A stretch of 64,000 nucleotides of DNA. It comes from Faecalicatena contorta (GTDB lineage Bacteria > Bacillota > Clostridia > Lachnospirales > Lachnospiraceae). The stretch spans positions 308,707 to 372,706 of the forward strand of contig NZ_QGDS01000004.1 in assembly GCF_003149105.1 (NCBI RefSeq), in the 5' to 3' direction. The notes below the pieces were generated by a model that worked only from the letters and a program-made list of their open reading frames with translations, was not told the origin of the DNA and did no database searches. Positions within the stretch are counted from its first letter, which is position 1, and each line of letters starts with the position of its first letter. The position numbers and the translations under genes are program-made. Positions 15,654-23,547 of this stretch are shown here, in pieces.

Positions 15654-16802
15654 TTATGGCAAAACCAATTTCTGCCCTACGTAAATCAGATTTCCGTCAG
15701 TCAGGCCATTCATTTTGCATATTGCATCTACATGGCTTACATCCCCATATGTTTTCCGGCTGATAACAGCTAATGTATCACCCTGCTCTACTATGTACAC
15801 ACCATCACTGCCATTTGCCCCTGAACTTGTCTGAGATGTGTCAGCATCCTGTGCGCCGTCATTTGAATTCTGTTCATCGGACGCATCGCCAACTGCTTGT
15901 CCCTCTTCTTCCTGAGCTTTATTTTCCTGACTGTCATCCTTGACCTGCTGCTCTGACGGTTCACCTGTGACAGCAGTCACATTTCCATTTGTTTCTCTCG
16001 CCTCCACCGACTGGGTATCGGATGAAGAAGAATTTGAAAGGCTGTTCAGCGTACTCTGCACAGACTTCATCTTATCAAAATTATTAAGCGTTGTAACTCC
16101 CATGATAATAACAACCAATACCAGGCATGCACTGACTGCATACATCAGCCTATTGGTTCTTTTTTGGTGCAGTTGTTCCTCTCGGGTTCTAACCAGACTA
16201 CGAAAATCCTTTGCAGCTCTATCTTCAACAGTTTCCGAGGGACACACCCCATTCTTCTTTCTAGTCGAGATCATATAGTTCTGCATACACGGGTTCTTCT
16301 CATAATATGTATAGTGCCCGCCGATTTCCATCAAATCATTGAGTTTCAGGACATAATATACCTCGTCCTTCTCCACAGGATCTTTCATAATGAAAACTGT
16401 ATTTTTCTTCGGGAACGATTTTTTATGAAACTTTACCGTATTGTGTTCCGGTTCCAGCGGCACCCCTTGATGGGCAACAAACCAGCCGAGCATCTCCCCA
16501 TCCTCAAAATACTGTTTACACTCCTCATATGCCCTTTTCCACGCATCATCATCAATCACGTAATCCTTACCGGATATTTGCAGATCATGTATCTGAATCG
16601 CTCCATATATGTAAACATATTCTTCATCATTCGTTTTCTGCATATCCCCAACCAGGAATGCACCAATTGGCCCTTCGCCCGCTTTTTCGCACAACTGCGC
16701 AAAAAATGTGTCAACATAATCTTCCACATAAATCTTCGGGGTGTCACTTACGTTCCCGATTTGACGTACATTTTTAGGTATCTGTCTTTCCATTACACTC
16801 AC
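15654..16802 (-). CDS. LysM membrane protein with degenerate MPN-like N-terminal domain
   Basis: The 382-residue protein has three parts. Residues 20-200 resemble an MPN/JAB fold (GPIGAFLVGDMQ, then EMLGWFVAHQG, then NTVFIMKDPVEKDEVYYVLK), but the zinc motif HxHP...SxxD of active JAMM peptidases is absent, being replaced by VAHQ. A single membrane segment follows at about 215-235. The linker (240-335) is rich in Ser, Glu, Asp and Gln, and the C-terminus (336-382) is one LysM domain (VYIVEQGDTLAVISRKTYG) that should bind peptidoglycan. So it may link a cytoplasmic recognition domain to the wall. The MPN reading is my own inference; the LysM and membrane parts are clear. The first gene of the LysM-DUF5711-CvpA-XdhC run. 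Confidence 0.75.
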   Translation of the reverse strand: MSVMERQIPKNVRQIGNVSDTPKIYVEDYVDTFFAQLCEKAGEGPIGAFLVGDMQKTNDEEYVYIYGAIQIHDLQISGKDYVIDDDAWKRAYEECKQYFEDGEMLGWFVAHQGVPLEPEHNTVKFHKKSFPKKNTVFIMKDPVEKDEVYYVLKLNDLMEIGGHYTYYEKNPCMQNYMISTRKKNGVCPSETVEDRAAKDFRSLVRTREEQLHQKRTNRLMYAVSACLVLVVIIMGVTTLNNFDKMKSVQSTLNSLSNSSSSDTQSVEARETNGNVTAVTGEPSEQQVKDDSQENKAQEEEGQAVGDASDEQNSNDGAQDADTSQTSSGANGSDGVYIVEQGDTLAVISRKTYGDVSHVDAICKMNGLTDGNLIYVGQKLVLP

Positions 16803-16878
16803 CTCTGAATAAAATTTTTCTAAAGCATATCACAACGAAAAGGCTGAATTTATCGGTTAGTGTCATGTGCGTTCGACA

Positions 16879-16952
16879 AAAGCGGACCCAAAGGGGGACT
16901 GTCCCTTTTCAAAAGGGACTGACCCTTTTGCATTCCATTTTCAGAATATTCT
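16879..16952 (-). repeat. REP-like hairpin element, copy B (overlaps RAYT 3' end)
   Basis: A 74-base element equal in length to copy A and differing at about 9 positions. Its core GTCCCTTTTCAAAAGGGAC (16901-16919) is palindromic. The tail AGAATATTCTGAAAATGGAA (minus strand, from 16952) encodes the last residues of the RAYT, whose TGA stop falls in the hairpin loop. Confidence 0.8.
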
Positions 16953-17676
16953 CAATTTTTCTCGCGGACAATCCTGTCTCCCGCTTACAGGCCTCAAAGA
17001 ATTTCTTTTTTATACCCCCTACTGTCAGCAGTATCTCAACCTCTTCTATACGGTTATCAAACAGATATCGCTCTGCTAATATTCTAACCCGTTCACAGTT
17101 GTGAACCTGTTCATCCTCAACGGTATCGAGAAAGGATTTTTGCTCAAACAAACGGTGAAATCCCCAAAATTCATCCATGTTCTGAAAGCGTGTTCTTAAT
17201 ATCTTAAGAGCCGCCTTTCCTATCAATTCTGAAGCCTCTTTCTTATACTCCACAGCACTGCTGAATGGATAGTCAAATGGTACTTTGGCAAGGTAAACTT
17301 TTACTGGATTATTATGTATATAACGAAGACAGCACCAGTAATATTCCTCGGTTTCTACGCAATCACTGTAATAACGCCCCTGAAATACATGGCCGCATCT
17401 ATCATATTTGCCGTTATAGCTCTCTGCATATGTCGAATTAACGCGCTGCATAAACCTGGGAAGTACGTTGTATACAGCCTCCAGCATGATATGAACGTGG
17501 TTTGTCATAATACAATAAGAATAAATTGTAACCGGATACTCTTCCAACGCCTTTCTCAGAATATTTTTAAATGCAATCTTATCACTATCCTTCTCAAATA
17601 TTTTTTCTTCATTGTTTCCTCTTATTATAATGTGATAAAATCCTGTTCCGCTTTCTCTTCTTTTTTCTCTCGGCAT
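16909..17676 (-). CDS. REP-associated tyrosine transposase (RAYT, Y1_Tnp/IS200-like)
   Basis: A domesticated single-strand transposase of the HUH Y1 class, 255 residues. Residues 8-150 form the Y1 domain: GTGFYHIIIRGNN start motif, the HUH pair in TNHVHIMLE, and RYIHNNPVK with the catalytic-Tyr helix nearby. The C-terminal extension (165-255) is helical with a helix-turn-helix look (LSARKIENILKMEC). Proteins of this group bind and process REP hairpins. Here the last 14 or so codons lie inside REP copy B, and two more copies sit elsewhere in the window (3963, 18521), so the enzyme and its probable substrate are physically joined. ATG 17676 follows AAGGAGG. Confidence 0.88.
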   Translation of the reverse strand: MPREKRRESGTGFYHIIIRGNNEEKIFEKDSDKIAFKNILRKALEEYPVTIYSYCIMTNHVHIMLEAVYNVLPRFMQRVNSTYAESYNGKYDRCGHVFQGRYYSDCVETEEYYWCCLRYIHNNPVKVYLAKVPFDYPFSSAVEYKKEASELIGKAALKILRTRFQNMDEFWGFHRLFEQKSFLDTVEDEQVHNCERVRILAERYLFDNRIEEVEILLTVGGIKKKFFEACKRETGLSARKIENILKMECKRVSPF

Positions 17677-17980
17677 GTGTCCTCCTTAATTATAAATTTT
17701 CTGTTTTAAATATATTTTGTGAAATATTTGTTCCGGAATGGAACTAAGATTTTGATGAATGTTTTACCGTTATGAATGATCATATACCTTCTTGAACATT
17801 AGTAATTCAAGGAGTATAGTTTCTATCATTGAATTTGTCTGCCCATCTGGTATAAAATAAGACATAAGGTAATAGTAGATGGGATTAGAATATCATATTT
17901 TTATTAAAACTTCCATCGTAAATTGAATCTGTAAATACAGCGTGCTATTATAGAATAAATAAAAATAGAGGTGTTTTATC
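17677..17980. other. Intergenic region between RAYT and HD gene
   Basis: 304 bases, AT-rich, holding the divergent start regions of the two genes. Apart from the promoter at 17923-17951 for the HD gene I see no further element. Confidence 0.6.
17923..17951 (+). promoter_or_regulatory. Sigma-70 type promoter of HD-domain gene
   Basis: TTGAAT (17923-17928), a 17-base spacer and TATTAT (17946-17951), about 30 bases before ATG 17981, which has a GAGGTG ribosome site. Confidence 0.65.
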
Positions 17981-18517
17981 ATGAGATTTGAAAATAAATT
18001 ACTTACAAACCTGCGGCGGGAAGCTTCTGAGAAGAAAGAAGACCTGCGCCGGGACTGGGGCGACGATTTTTATGAATGTATCCGCGATATTGCCCACCAT
18101 CCGGTTGTCCTGCGGATGAAGCTGTATCCTCACCACGGTCATACAAACTGTTATCAGCATTGCCTGCATGTAGCATATTACAATTATATCTGGTGCCGCT
18201 TTTTGGAACTGGATGCACGTTCCGCAGCCCGCGGCGGGATGCTTCATGATTTATTTTTATATGACTGGCATACCCATACTGCCAAAACAGGGGATCATTT
18301 TCACGGGATGACGCATCCGAAATGTGCTTATAAACATGCAAAGAAATTTTTTGAATTGAATGCCATAGAAGAAGATATCATATTAAGCCATATGTGGCCC
18401 GTAACCCTTTTCCGTGTGCCCCGTACAAAAGAAGGCTGGATAACTACCTTTACAGATAAATACTGCGGTACACTGGAGACAAGCCAGCCGTTTATGAAAT
18501 GGTCAAAGAATTGTTAA
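17981..18517 (+). CDS. HD domain protein (predicted metal-dependent phosphohydrolase)
   Basis: Predicted phosphohydrolase of 178 residues. The HD-family metal ligands are visible: His52-54 region (HHGHTNCYQHCLHVAYYNY), the HD pair in GGMLHDLFLYDWH, then THPKCAYKHAKKFF and the later LSHMWPVTLFRVP with a terminal Asp in TFTDKYCGTLE. This matches clostridial HDIG-like proteins of unknown substrate. The end may be abnormal: after TLETSQ the frame reads FMKWSKNC and stops, whereas the +1 frame reads VYEMVKELLNYSENG, a more natural-looking helix, so a recent frameshift close to the C-terminus is possible. The stop lies 3 bases before REP copy C, which with its T-run probably terminates the transcript. 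Confidence 0.8.
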   Translation: MRFENKLLTNLRREASEKKEDLRRDWGDDFYECIRDIAHHPVVLRMKLYPHHGHTNCYQHCLHVAYYNYIWCRFLELDARSAARGGMLHDLFLYDWHTHTAKTGDHFHGMTHPKCAYKHAKKFFELNAIEEDIILSHMWPVTLFRVPRTKEGWITTFTDKYCGTLETSQPFMKWSKNC

Positions 18518-18520
18518 ACT

Positions 18521-18580
18521 ATTCTGAAAATGGAGCTCAAAAGGGTCAGTCCCCTATTAAGAACTGACCCTTTTTCTTAG
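18521..18580 (+). repeat. REP-like hairpin element, copy C, also bidirectional terminator
   Basis: Tail ATTCTGAAAATGGAGCTC (18521-18538) matches copies A and B, followed by a diverged hairpin AAAGGGTCAGT / ACTGACCCTTT and TTTTTC. It lies between the convergent HD gene and the transketolase subunit gene and can form a T-tailed hairpin both ways. Confidence 0.7.
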
Positions 18581-19512
18581 AAATTTTTTACTTTCTCATA
18601 TATACTGTCTACGCCGAGTCCGTATTTCTCCACCAGCTCTACTGCAGGTCCGGATTCTCCGTACGTGTCATTGATACCAATCTTCATTACTTTTGTTGGA
18701 GCATGCTGTGCCAGTGCATCGCATACTGCGCTTCCCAGCCCGCCTATTACGGAATGTTCTTCAACCGTAACAACTTTTCCGGTTTCTTTTGCTGCTGCAA
18801 TAATGAGTTCTTCATCCAAAGGTTTGATTGTATGGATGTTAATGACTTTTGCATCGATTCCATCTGCTGCCAGTTTTTCTGCTGCTGCAAGGCAGTTGGA
18901 TACAGGAAGTCCTGTTGCAACGATGGTAACATCTTTACCTTCTCTCAGAACAACACCTTTGCCAAGTTCAAATTTATAATCTGGTTTATCGTTGATGACC
19001 GGAACTGCCAGTCTTCCGAAACGCATATATACCGGACCTACATGTTCATATGCCGCTTGTACTGCCGCTTTTGCTTCAACATCGTCAGCCGGATTGATAA
19101 TAACCATTTCCGGAATCGTGCGCATCAGGGCAATATCTTCGTTACACTGGTGTGTAGCACCATCCTCACCTACAGAAATTCCTGCATGTGTTGCTCCGAT
19201 TTTTACATTCAGTTTCGGATATCCAATAGAGTTACGTATCTGTTCAAATGCACGTCCTGCCGCAAACATTGCAAATGTACTTGCAAATGGTACTTTTCCT
19301 GTTGTCGCCAGTCCTGCTGCCACACCCATCATATTACACTCTGCAATACCACAGTCGATATGTCTTTCAGGCACTGCCTTTTTGAACACACCAGTTTTTG
19401 TAGCTGCAGCAAGGTCCGCATCCAGTACCATAACGTCTTCATGCTCTTTTCCTAACTCGGCTAAAGCATTGCCATAACTTTCTCTTGTTGCAATTTTCTT
19501 TACTTCTGACAT
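18577..19512 (-). CDS. Transketolase C-terminal subunit
   Basis: Pyrimidine-binding plus C-terminal half of a split transketolase, 311 residues. It pairs with the N-terminal subunit to transfer two-carbon units between pentose and hexose phosphates. Seen are the pyrimidine-binding region (ESYGNALAELGKEHEDVMVLDADL, with the conserved GIAECNMMGVAAGLA and ASTFAMFAAGRAFEQIRN) and the C-terminal domain (VTIVATGLPVSNCLAAAEKL). Its start at 19512 overlaps the last codons of the N-subunit gene by 13 bases, so the two are translationally coupled. It is the last gene of the tal-tktN-tktC set and ends at the REP copy C terminator. Confidence 0.92.
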   Translation of the reverse strand: MSEVKKIATRESYGNALAELGKEHEDVMVLDADLAAATKTGVFKKAVPERHIDCGIAECNMMGVAAGLATTGKVPFASTFAMFAAGRAFEQIRNSIGYPKLNVKIGATHAGISVGEDGATHQCNEDIALMRTIPEMVIINPADDVEAKAAVQAAYEHVGPVYMRFGRLAVPVINDKPDYKFELGKGVVLREGKDVTIVATGLPVSNCLAAAEKLAADGIDAKVINIHTIKPLDEELIIAAAKETGKVVTVEEHSVIGGLGSAVCDALAQHAPTKVMKIGINDTYGESGPAVELVEKYGLGVDSIYEKVKNF

Positions 19513-20336
19513 AATGCTTCACCTACTTTCTCTAAATCTTCCATTGCCACTTTATACTGCTCTTCATTCGGAGCAGCTCCATGCCATGAAGCCTGGTCTT
19601 CCATGAAGGAAACGCCTTTTCCTTTAATTGTCTTAGCAATAATTGCCGTAGGACGTCCTTTTACAGTCCTTGCTTCTTTAAAGGCAGCATCAATTTCATC
19701 AAAATCATTTCCATCAATATTAATTACATGGAAATTGAATGCTTCAAATTTCTTATCAATAGGATAAGGAGAGTTTACTTCATCCACTGCACCATCAATC
19801 TGAAGGTTGTTGTTGTCTACGATTACAACCAGGTTATCCAGTTTTCTGTGAGCTGCCAGCATGGAAGCCTCCCATACCTGGCCTTCCTGAAGCTCCCCGT
19901 CACCAAGCAGAGTATACACTCTGTAGCTGTCTCCTGATACCTGTGCTGAAATTGCCATACCAACTGCCGCTGAGATTCCCTGTCCCAAAGAACCTGATGA
20001 CATGTCTACTCCCGGAATATGCTTCATATCTGGATGTCCCTGAAGATAAGAACCTGTATGACGGAAGGTTTTTAAGTCCTCAACCGGGAAAAAGCCTCTG
20101 TATGCCAAAGTCGAGTATAGTCCTGGACTTGTATGTCCCTTCGATAATACAAATCTGTCACGGTCTGCTTTTTTAGGGTCCTCCGAATCAATGTTCAATT
20201 CTTCAAAATAAAGATATGTGTAAATGTCTGCTGCTGACAGAGAACCGCCCGGATGACCGGATTTTGCACTGTATACTGCTGTCACGATTCCCTTGCGGAT
20301 CTCATTTGCAGTCTTCATTAATTCTAACTTGTTCAT
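19500..20336 (-). CDS. Transketolase N-terminal subunit
   Basis: Thiamine-diphosphate (diphosphate and Mg) binding half of the split transketolase, 278 residues from ATG 20336, which has AGGAGG 6 bases upstream; an upstream in-frame ATG at 20372 lacks such a site. Motifs: SGHPGGSLSAADIYTYLYF at the start of the active site, SKGHTSPGLY, and the GDGELQEGQVWEA...VDNNNLQIDG thiamine-binding motif. It follows the transaldolase gene, separated by a 180-base highly structured stretch. Together the three genes supply the non-oxidative pentose phosphate pathway, consistent with the xylulokinase elsewhere in the window. Confidence 0.93.
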   Translation of the reverse strand: MNKLELMKTANEIRKGIVTAVYSAKSGHPGGSLSAADIYTYLYFEELNIDSEDPKKADRDRFVLSKGHTSPGLYSTLAYRGFFPVEDLKTFRHTGSYLQGHPDMKHIPGVDMSSGSLGQGISAAVGMAISAQVSGDSYRVYTLLGDGELQEGQVWEASMLAAHRKLDNLVVIVDNNNLQIDGAVDEVNSPYPIDKKFEAFNFHVINIDGNDFDEIDAAFKEARTVKGRPTAIIAKTIKGKGVSFMEDQASWHGAAPNEEQYKVAMEDLEKVGEALCQK

Positions 20337-20349
20337 GAAATTCCTCCTG

Positions 20350-20519
20350 CTTTTAATATTATTATATGACACCTACGGATTCTACGCACTTTGTGCTCTC
20401 GCAATCCTAAAACATTCGAAATCCGCCCTATTCGGGCTACTTTCTCATGTTTTGCGGGTCCCAAAGTCATGTTTTTCATGCAAGTATGAAAAACATGACC
20501 TTTTGACCCTGGTATCATA
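20350..20519 (-). repeat. Multi-hairpin intercistronic element between transaldolase and transketolase genes
   Basis: Read on the minus strand it can form at least three stems: a 14-bp perfect hairpin (20466-20479 with 20486-20499, GTCATGTTTTTCAT and its complement) extended by GGGTC/GACCC (20456-20460, 20505-20509); an AAAACAT/ATGTTTT stem enclosing GCCC-TATT-CGGGC; and a GGATT/AATCC stem enclosing GCAC-TTT-GTGC. The edges ATGACACC and GGTATCAT form an imperfect inverted repeat, so it resembles a MITE or a structured RNA. It begins right after the transaldolase stop. Confidence 0.6.
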
Positions 20520-21173
20520 TTATTCACCAAATACTGCTTTATAGTCTGCCTGGAACTTCTCAATTCCTGCATCTGTCAACGGATGATGTGTCATCTGCTC
20601 AATAACTGAGTATGGCACTGTTGCGATATCTGCTCCTGCAAGAGCGCAGTCTGTTACATGGATTGGATTACGCACGCTTGCTGCAATAATTTCTGTCTCG
20701 ATTCCTGATACTGCAAAAATCTCAGCAATCTCAGCAATTAAGTCTGTTCCGCGGACAGAGATATCATCTAAACGTCCCAGGAACGGAGATACAAATGTAG
20801 CCCCTGCTCTTGCTGCAAGAAGTGCCTGGTTTGCTGAAAAAATTAATGTTACATTTGTTTTAATTCCTGCGTCAGAAAGAGCTTTACAAGCTTTCAGACC
20901 TTCTACTGTCATAGGAATCTTCACTACCATATTCTTGTGAATTGCTGCAATTGCTTTTCCTTCTTTAATCATACCCTCAGCATCTACTGTTGTTGCCTTT
21001 ACCTCTCCGCTGATTGGACCATCTACTATAGAAGCGATTTCCGCGATTACTTCTTCAAAAACTCGTCCTTCTTTTGCAATTAAAGAAGGGTTTGTAGTAA
21101 CTCCGCAAATGACACCCATGTCGTTTGCCTTCTTAATATCCTCTACTTTTGCTGTGTCGATAAAAAATTTCAT
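20520..21173 (-). CDS. Transaldolase / fructose-6-phosphate aldolase family (short TalC type)
   Basis: Class I aldolase of about 217 residues, the short decameric subfamily that includes TalC transaldolases and FSA. The Schiff-base Lys is in VVKIPMT (about residue 86), and the N-terminal [10 protein letters not shown] and [13 protein letters not shown] motifs and the C-terminal [17 protein letters not shown] are typical. In this operon, next to split transketolase, transaldolase activity (dihydroxyacetone-unit transfer) is more likely than FSA activity, but the sequence alone does not decide. ATG 21173 follows AAGGAGG. A good promoter lies at 21220-21248. Confidence 0.92.
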   Translation of the reverse strand: MKFFIDTAKVEDIKKANDMGVICGVTTNPSLIAKEGRVFEEVIAEIASIVDGPISGEVKATTVDAEGMIKEGKAIAAIHKNMVVKIPMTVEGLKACKALSDAGIKTNVTLIFSANQALLAARAGATFVSPFLGRLDDISVRGTDLIAEIAEIFAVSGIETEIIAASVRNPIHVTDCALAGADIATVPYSVIEQMTHHPLTDAGIEKFQADYKAVFGE

Positions 21174-21219
21174 TGTCCGTTCCTCCTTAGACTTGAATCC
21201 CTATATTTCCATGTTTCTA

Positions 21220-21248
21220 ATTATAGCCTTTGCAAATAATCGGGTCAA
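21220..21248 (-). promoter_or_regulatory. Sigma-70 type promoter of tal-tkt operon
   Basis: On the minus strand TTGACC (21243-21248), 17-base spacer, TATAAT (21220-21225). Two copies of TTGATAAT lie just upstream (around 21261-21268 and 21288-21295 on the plus strand as ATTATCAA), possible regulator sites. Confidence 0.75.
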
Positions 21249-21436
21249 TAGTCCAACAAATTATCAATAGTTTTCATCAATTAATATTATCAAATTATTA
21301 GTAGCCCATTTATTATAATCCTATACTTCATTTTGAATATAAAGCGATTTTCCGCTATCATTTGTAATATCCCAAACACTCAACTTAATTTGAAAATGAA
21401 CTTATTATTAATAACTTACTCCATTAAATTAATTTT

Positions 21437-22558
21437 TTATTCCGGCTGGACTGTAACTGCTTTTCTTTTTTTACTTCTTGGATATGAGGTGGTTCCTCTT
21501 GTAACAAGCCTTGGCTCATATTCTACATGGTAAATACTGATCGGCTCCATTTCCGAATACTGCCTGTCCCTTGTTTTAATCTTTTTCATAATAATATCAC
21601 AAGCATCCCGGCCTTTATAAATCACAAAATGCTCTATCGTTGTCAGTGATACCTTGTGCATCCTGGCAAACAGGGTATTATCACACCCCATAACCGACAT
21701 ATCCCCGGGAACTTTATACTTCTCATCATAAAGAGCATCCAGTATCCCAAAAGCAATCATGTCATTCAGCCCGACAATAGCGGTCAGCTCCTTATTCTCA
21801 GCCAGCAGCTCCTTTGTCAGATCGTATCCGATGCGGTACTCAGAATCGATACCGGGAATATTTTTATCAATCTTTTCATTGGCCGCCTTTATAACCACAT
21901 TCTCACCAATTCCGGCATCTCTAAATTCCTTGAGAAATCCTTCCACCCGCTTGGAGCGCTGTTTCTGCCTTACAGTCAGGGGCGGTGCGATATATGCCAC
22001 ATGCCTGTGCCCCAGCTCAAGCAGATGCTTCGCCATAATTCTTCCCAGTTTCGAATTATCAAGTTCCACCGCATCTACATCCAGCTTTTCATTCTGATTG
22101 TTAATAATAGCAAAGGGAATCTGCTCAGAAAGCCCCTCTACTATAGGCATGAAGCACCGGCTGGGATTGCAGGTATAAATAACTCCCTGGGGATTCAGGG
22201 AGGGCATCATTTTTAAATATCTTTCTTCCAGTTCCAGGCTTCTCTGTGTATTGCAGACAAATAAGCCAAAACCCTGTTCCGTTGCCCGGGATTCGATTCC
22301 CTGGAGCAGCATCACATAATAAGGATTGGTCAGATTCGGACAGAGCACTACCAACAACTTTTCCCGTTTGTTTTCTTTATACCGCTTCCTTTTGGGCAGT
22401 TCATAGCCCAATTCCGCCGCGGCTTCCTCCACCCTGCGGACCACATCCTTAGAAAAAGAAACATTATACCTTTTATTTAACACCATGGAAACGGTAGACT
22501 GAGAGACTCCCGCTTTTCGTGCCACGTCCGAAGAAGTCACTTTTTTCTTATACATCAT
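21437..22558 (-). CDS. LacI family transcriptional regulator
   Basis: DNA-binding regulator of 373 residues. The LacI helix-turn-helix is at residues 7-35 (TSSDVARKAGVSQSTVSMVLN), the hinge helix near 53 and the periplasmic-binding-protein-like effector domain from about 70 (LLVVLCPNLTNPYYVMLLQGIE) to 340, with the conserved VGLNDMIAFGILDAL and VMGCDNTLFA motifs. The last 30 residues are basic and rich in Ser and Lys. It is 33 bases downstream of recR and about 260 bases upstream of the transaldolase gene on the same strand, so the pentose-phosphate operon is the nearest candidate target; the ATTATCAA repeats there may be its sites. The effector is unknown. Confidence 0.88.
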   Translation of the reverse strand: MMYKKKVTSSDVARKAGVSQSTVSMVLNKRYNVSFSKDVVRRVEEAAAELGYELPKRKRYKENKREKLLVVLCPNLTNPYYVMLLQGIESRATEQGFGLFVCNTQRSLELEERYLKMMPSLNPQGVIYTCNPSRCFMPIVEGLSEQIPFAIINNQNEKLDVDAVELDNSKLGRIMAKHLLELGHRHVAYIAPPLTVRQKQRSKRVEGFLKEFRDAGIGENVVIKAANEKIDKNIPGIDSEYRIGYDLTKELLAENKELTAIVGLNDMIAFGILDALYDEKYKVPGDMSVMGCDNTLFARMHKVSLTTIEHFVIYKGRDACDIIMKKIKTRDRQYSEMEPISIYHVEYEPRLVTRGTTSYPRSKKRKAVTVQPE

Positions 22559-22591
22559 CCTACACCCTTGTTCTGATTCAAGTACCGCCTG

Positions 22592-23188
22592 CTACAACTC
22601 CATCCGGCCTTCCAAAGCCCTTAAAAGCGTTACCTCATCAATATATTCCAGGTCACCGCCCACCGGAACACCGCTGGCAATCCTGCTCACCTTAATCCCT
22701 GTGGGCTTAATCAGTTTACTGATATACATGGCTGTTGTTTCACCTTCCAGGCTGGAATTTGTTGCAATAATTACTTCATCCACATCTCCCCGCAAACGTT
22801 CCATAAGCTCTTTTAGACGGATATCTCCCGGTCCAATGCCAAGCATGGGAGAAATGGCCCCATGCAGCACATGGTAAACGCCATTGTATTTTCCCGTCTT
22901 CTCATAAGCAGCCAAATCCCGGGGGGTTTCTACCACCATAATCATCTTCTGGTCCCGGTCCGGATTCTTGCAGATCGGGCAGATTTCATGGTCTGTCAGG
23001 GTACAGCACTGTGCGCAGTACCTGACATTATTTCGTGCATCCACGAGAGACTTTGCAAGACTATCCACCTGTTCCTTTGGCATATTAATAATATGAAAGG
23101 CAAGCCTCTGGGCTGATTTGACTCCGATTCCCGGCAAACGGGAAAATTCCTCAATCAGCCTGCTGATTTGATTACTATAATAGTCCAT
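22592..23188 (-). CDS. recR: Recombination protein RecR
   Basis: Component of the RecFOR pathway that loads RecA at single-strand gaps. It is 198 residues, the standard length. The helix-hairpin-helix region (FSRLPGIGVKSAQRLAFHI), the four-Cys zinc finger (CAQCCTLTDHEICPIC) and the Toprim domain (MVVETPRDLAAYEKTG, then ATNSSLEGETTAMYI) are all present in order. It follows ybaB by 2 bases and dnaX, the classical gene order, and precedes the LacI gene. Confidence 0.97.
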   Translation of the reverse strand: MDYYSNQISRLIEEFSRLPGIGVKSAQRLAFHIINMPKEQVDSLAKSLVDARNNVRYCAQCCTLTDHEICPICKNPDRDQKMIMVVETPRDLAAYEKTGKYNGVYHVLHGAISPMLGIGPGDIRLKELMERLRGDVDEVIIATNSSLEGETTAMYISKLIKPTGIKVSRIASGVPVGGDLEYIDEVTLLRALEGRMEL

Positions 23189-23190
23189 TG

Positions 23191-23544
23191 TTAGAACATT
23201 CCCGGTATTCCGCCGCCGAGCCCTCCTGTGAGCTTATTCATTGCAGAGCTGGACACTTCCTCCACCTGCCGTAATGCCTCATTCGTTGCTGCTACAATCA
23301 GATCCTCCAGCATTTCAATATCTTCCGGATCAACTACTTCCTCCTGCAGCTTCACTCTCATTACCTCACGCTTGCCGGATATGGTAACTTCTACAGCCCC
23401 GCCGCCTGCCGCAGCCGTAAATTCTTTTGTTTCAAGTTCTTTTGCCTGTTCCTCCATCTGACGCTGCATCTTCTGTGCCTGCTTCATCAGATTTGCCATA
23501 TTGCCGGGCATACCACCGCCTGGAAAACCGCCTTTTTTTGCCAT
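23191..23544 (-). CDS. YbaB/EbfC family nucleoid-associated protein
   Basis: Small DNA-binding protein of 117 residues that forms tweezer-like dimers and binds the nucleoid. A Gly- and Met-rich N-terminus (FPGGGMPGNMANLMKQAQKMQ) precedes the typical body with AAGGGAVEVTISGKREV, followed by DLIVAATNEAL. It lies between dnaX (3 bases upstream) and recR (2 bases downstream), the conserved arrangement in Firmicutes. Confidence 0.95.
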   Translation of the reverse strand: MAKKGGFPGGGMPGNMANLMKQAQKMQRQMEEQAKELETKEFTAAAGGGAVEVTISGKREVMRVKLQEEVVDPEDIEMLEDLIVAATNEALRQVEEVSSSAMNKLTGGLGGGIPGMF

Positions 23545-23547
23545 AAT

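Noticed and set aside
20333..20572. Minus-strand 79-residue frame between tal and tkt
   Set aside because: It runs through the hairpin element and overlaps the end of the transaldolase gene; no ribosome site or family signal.
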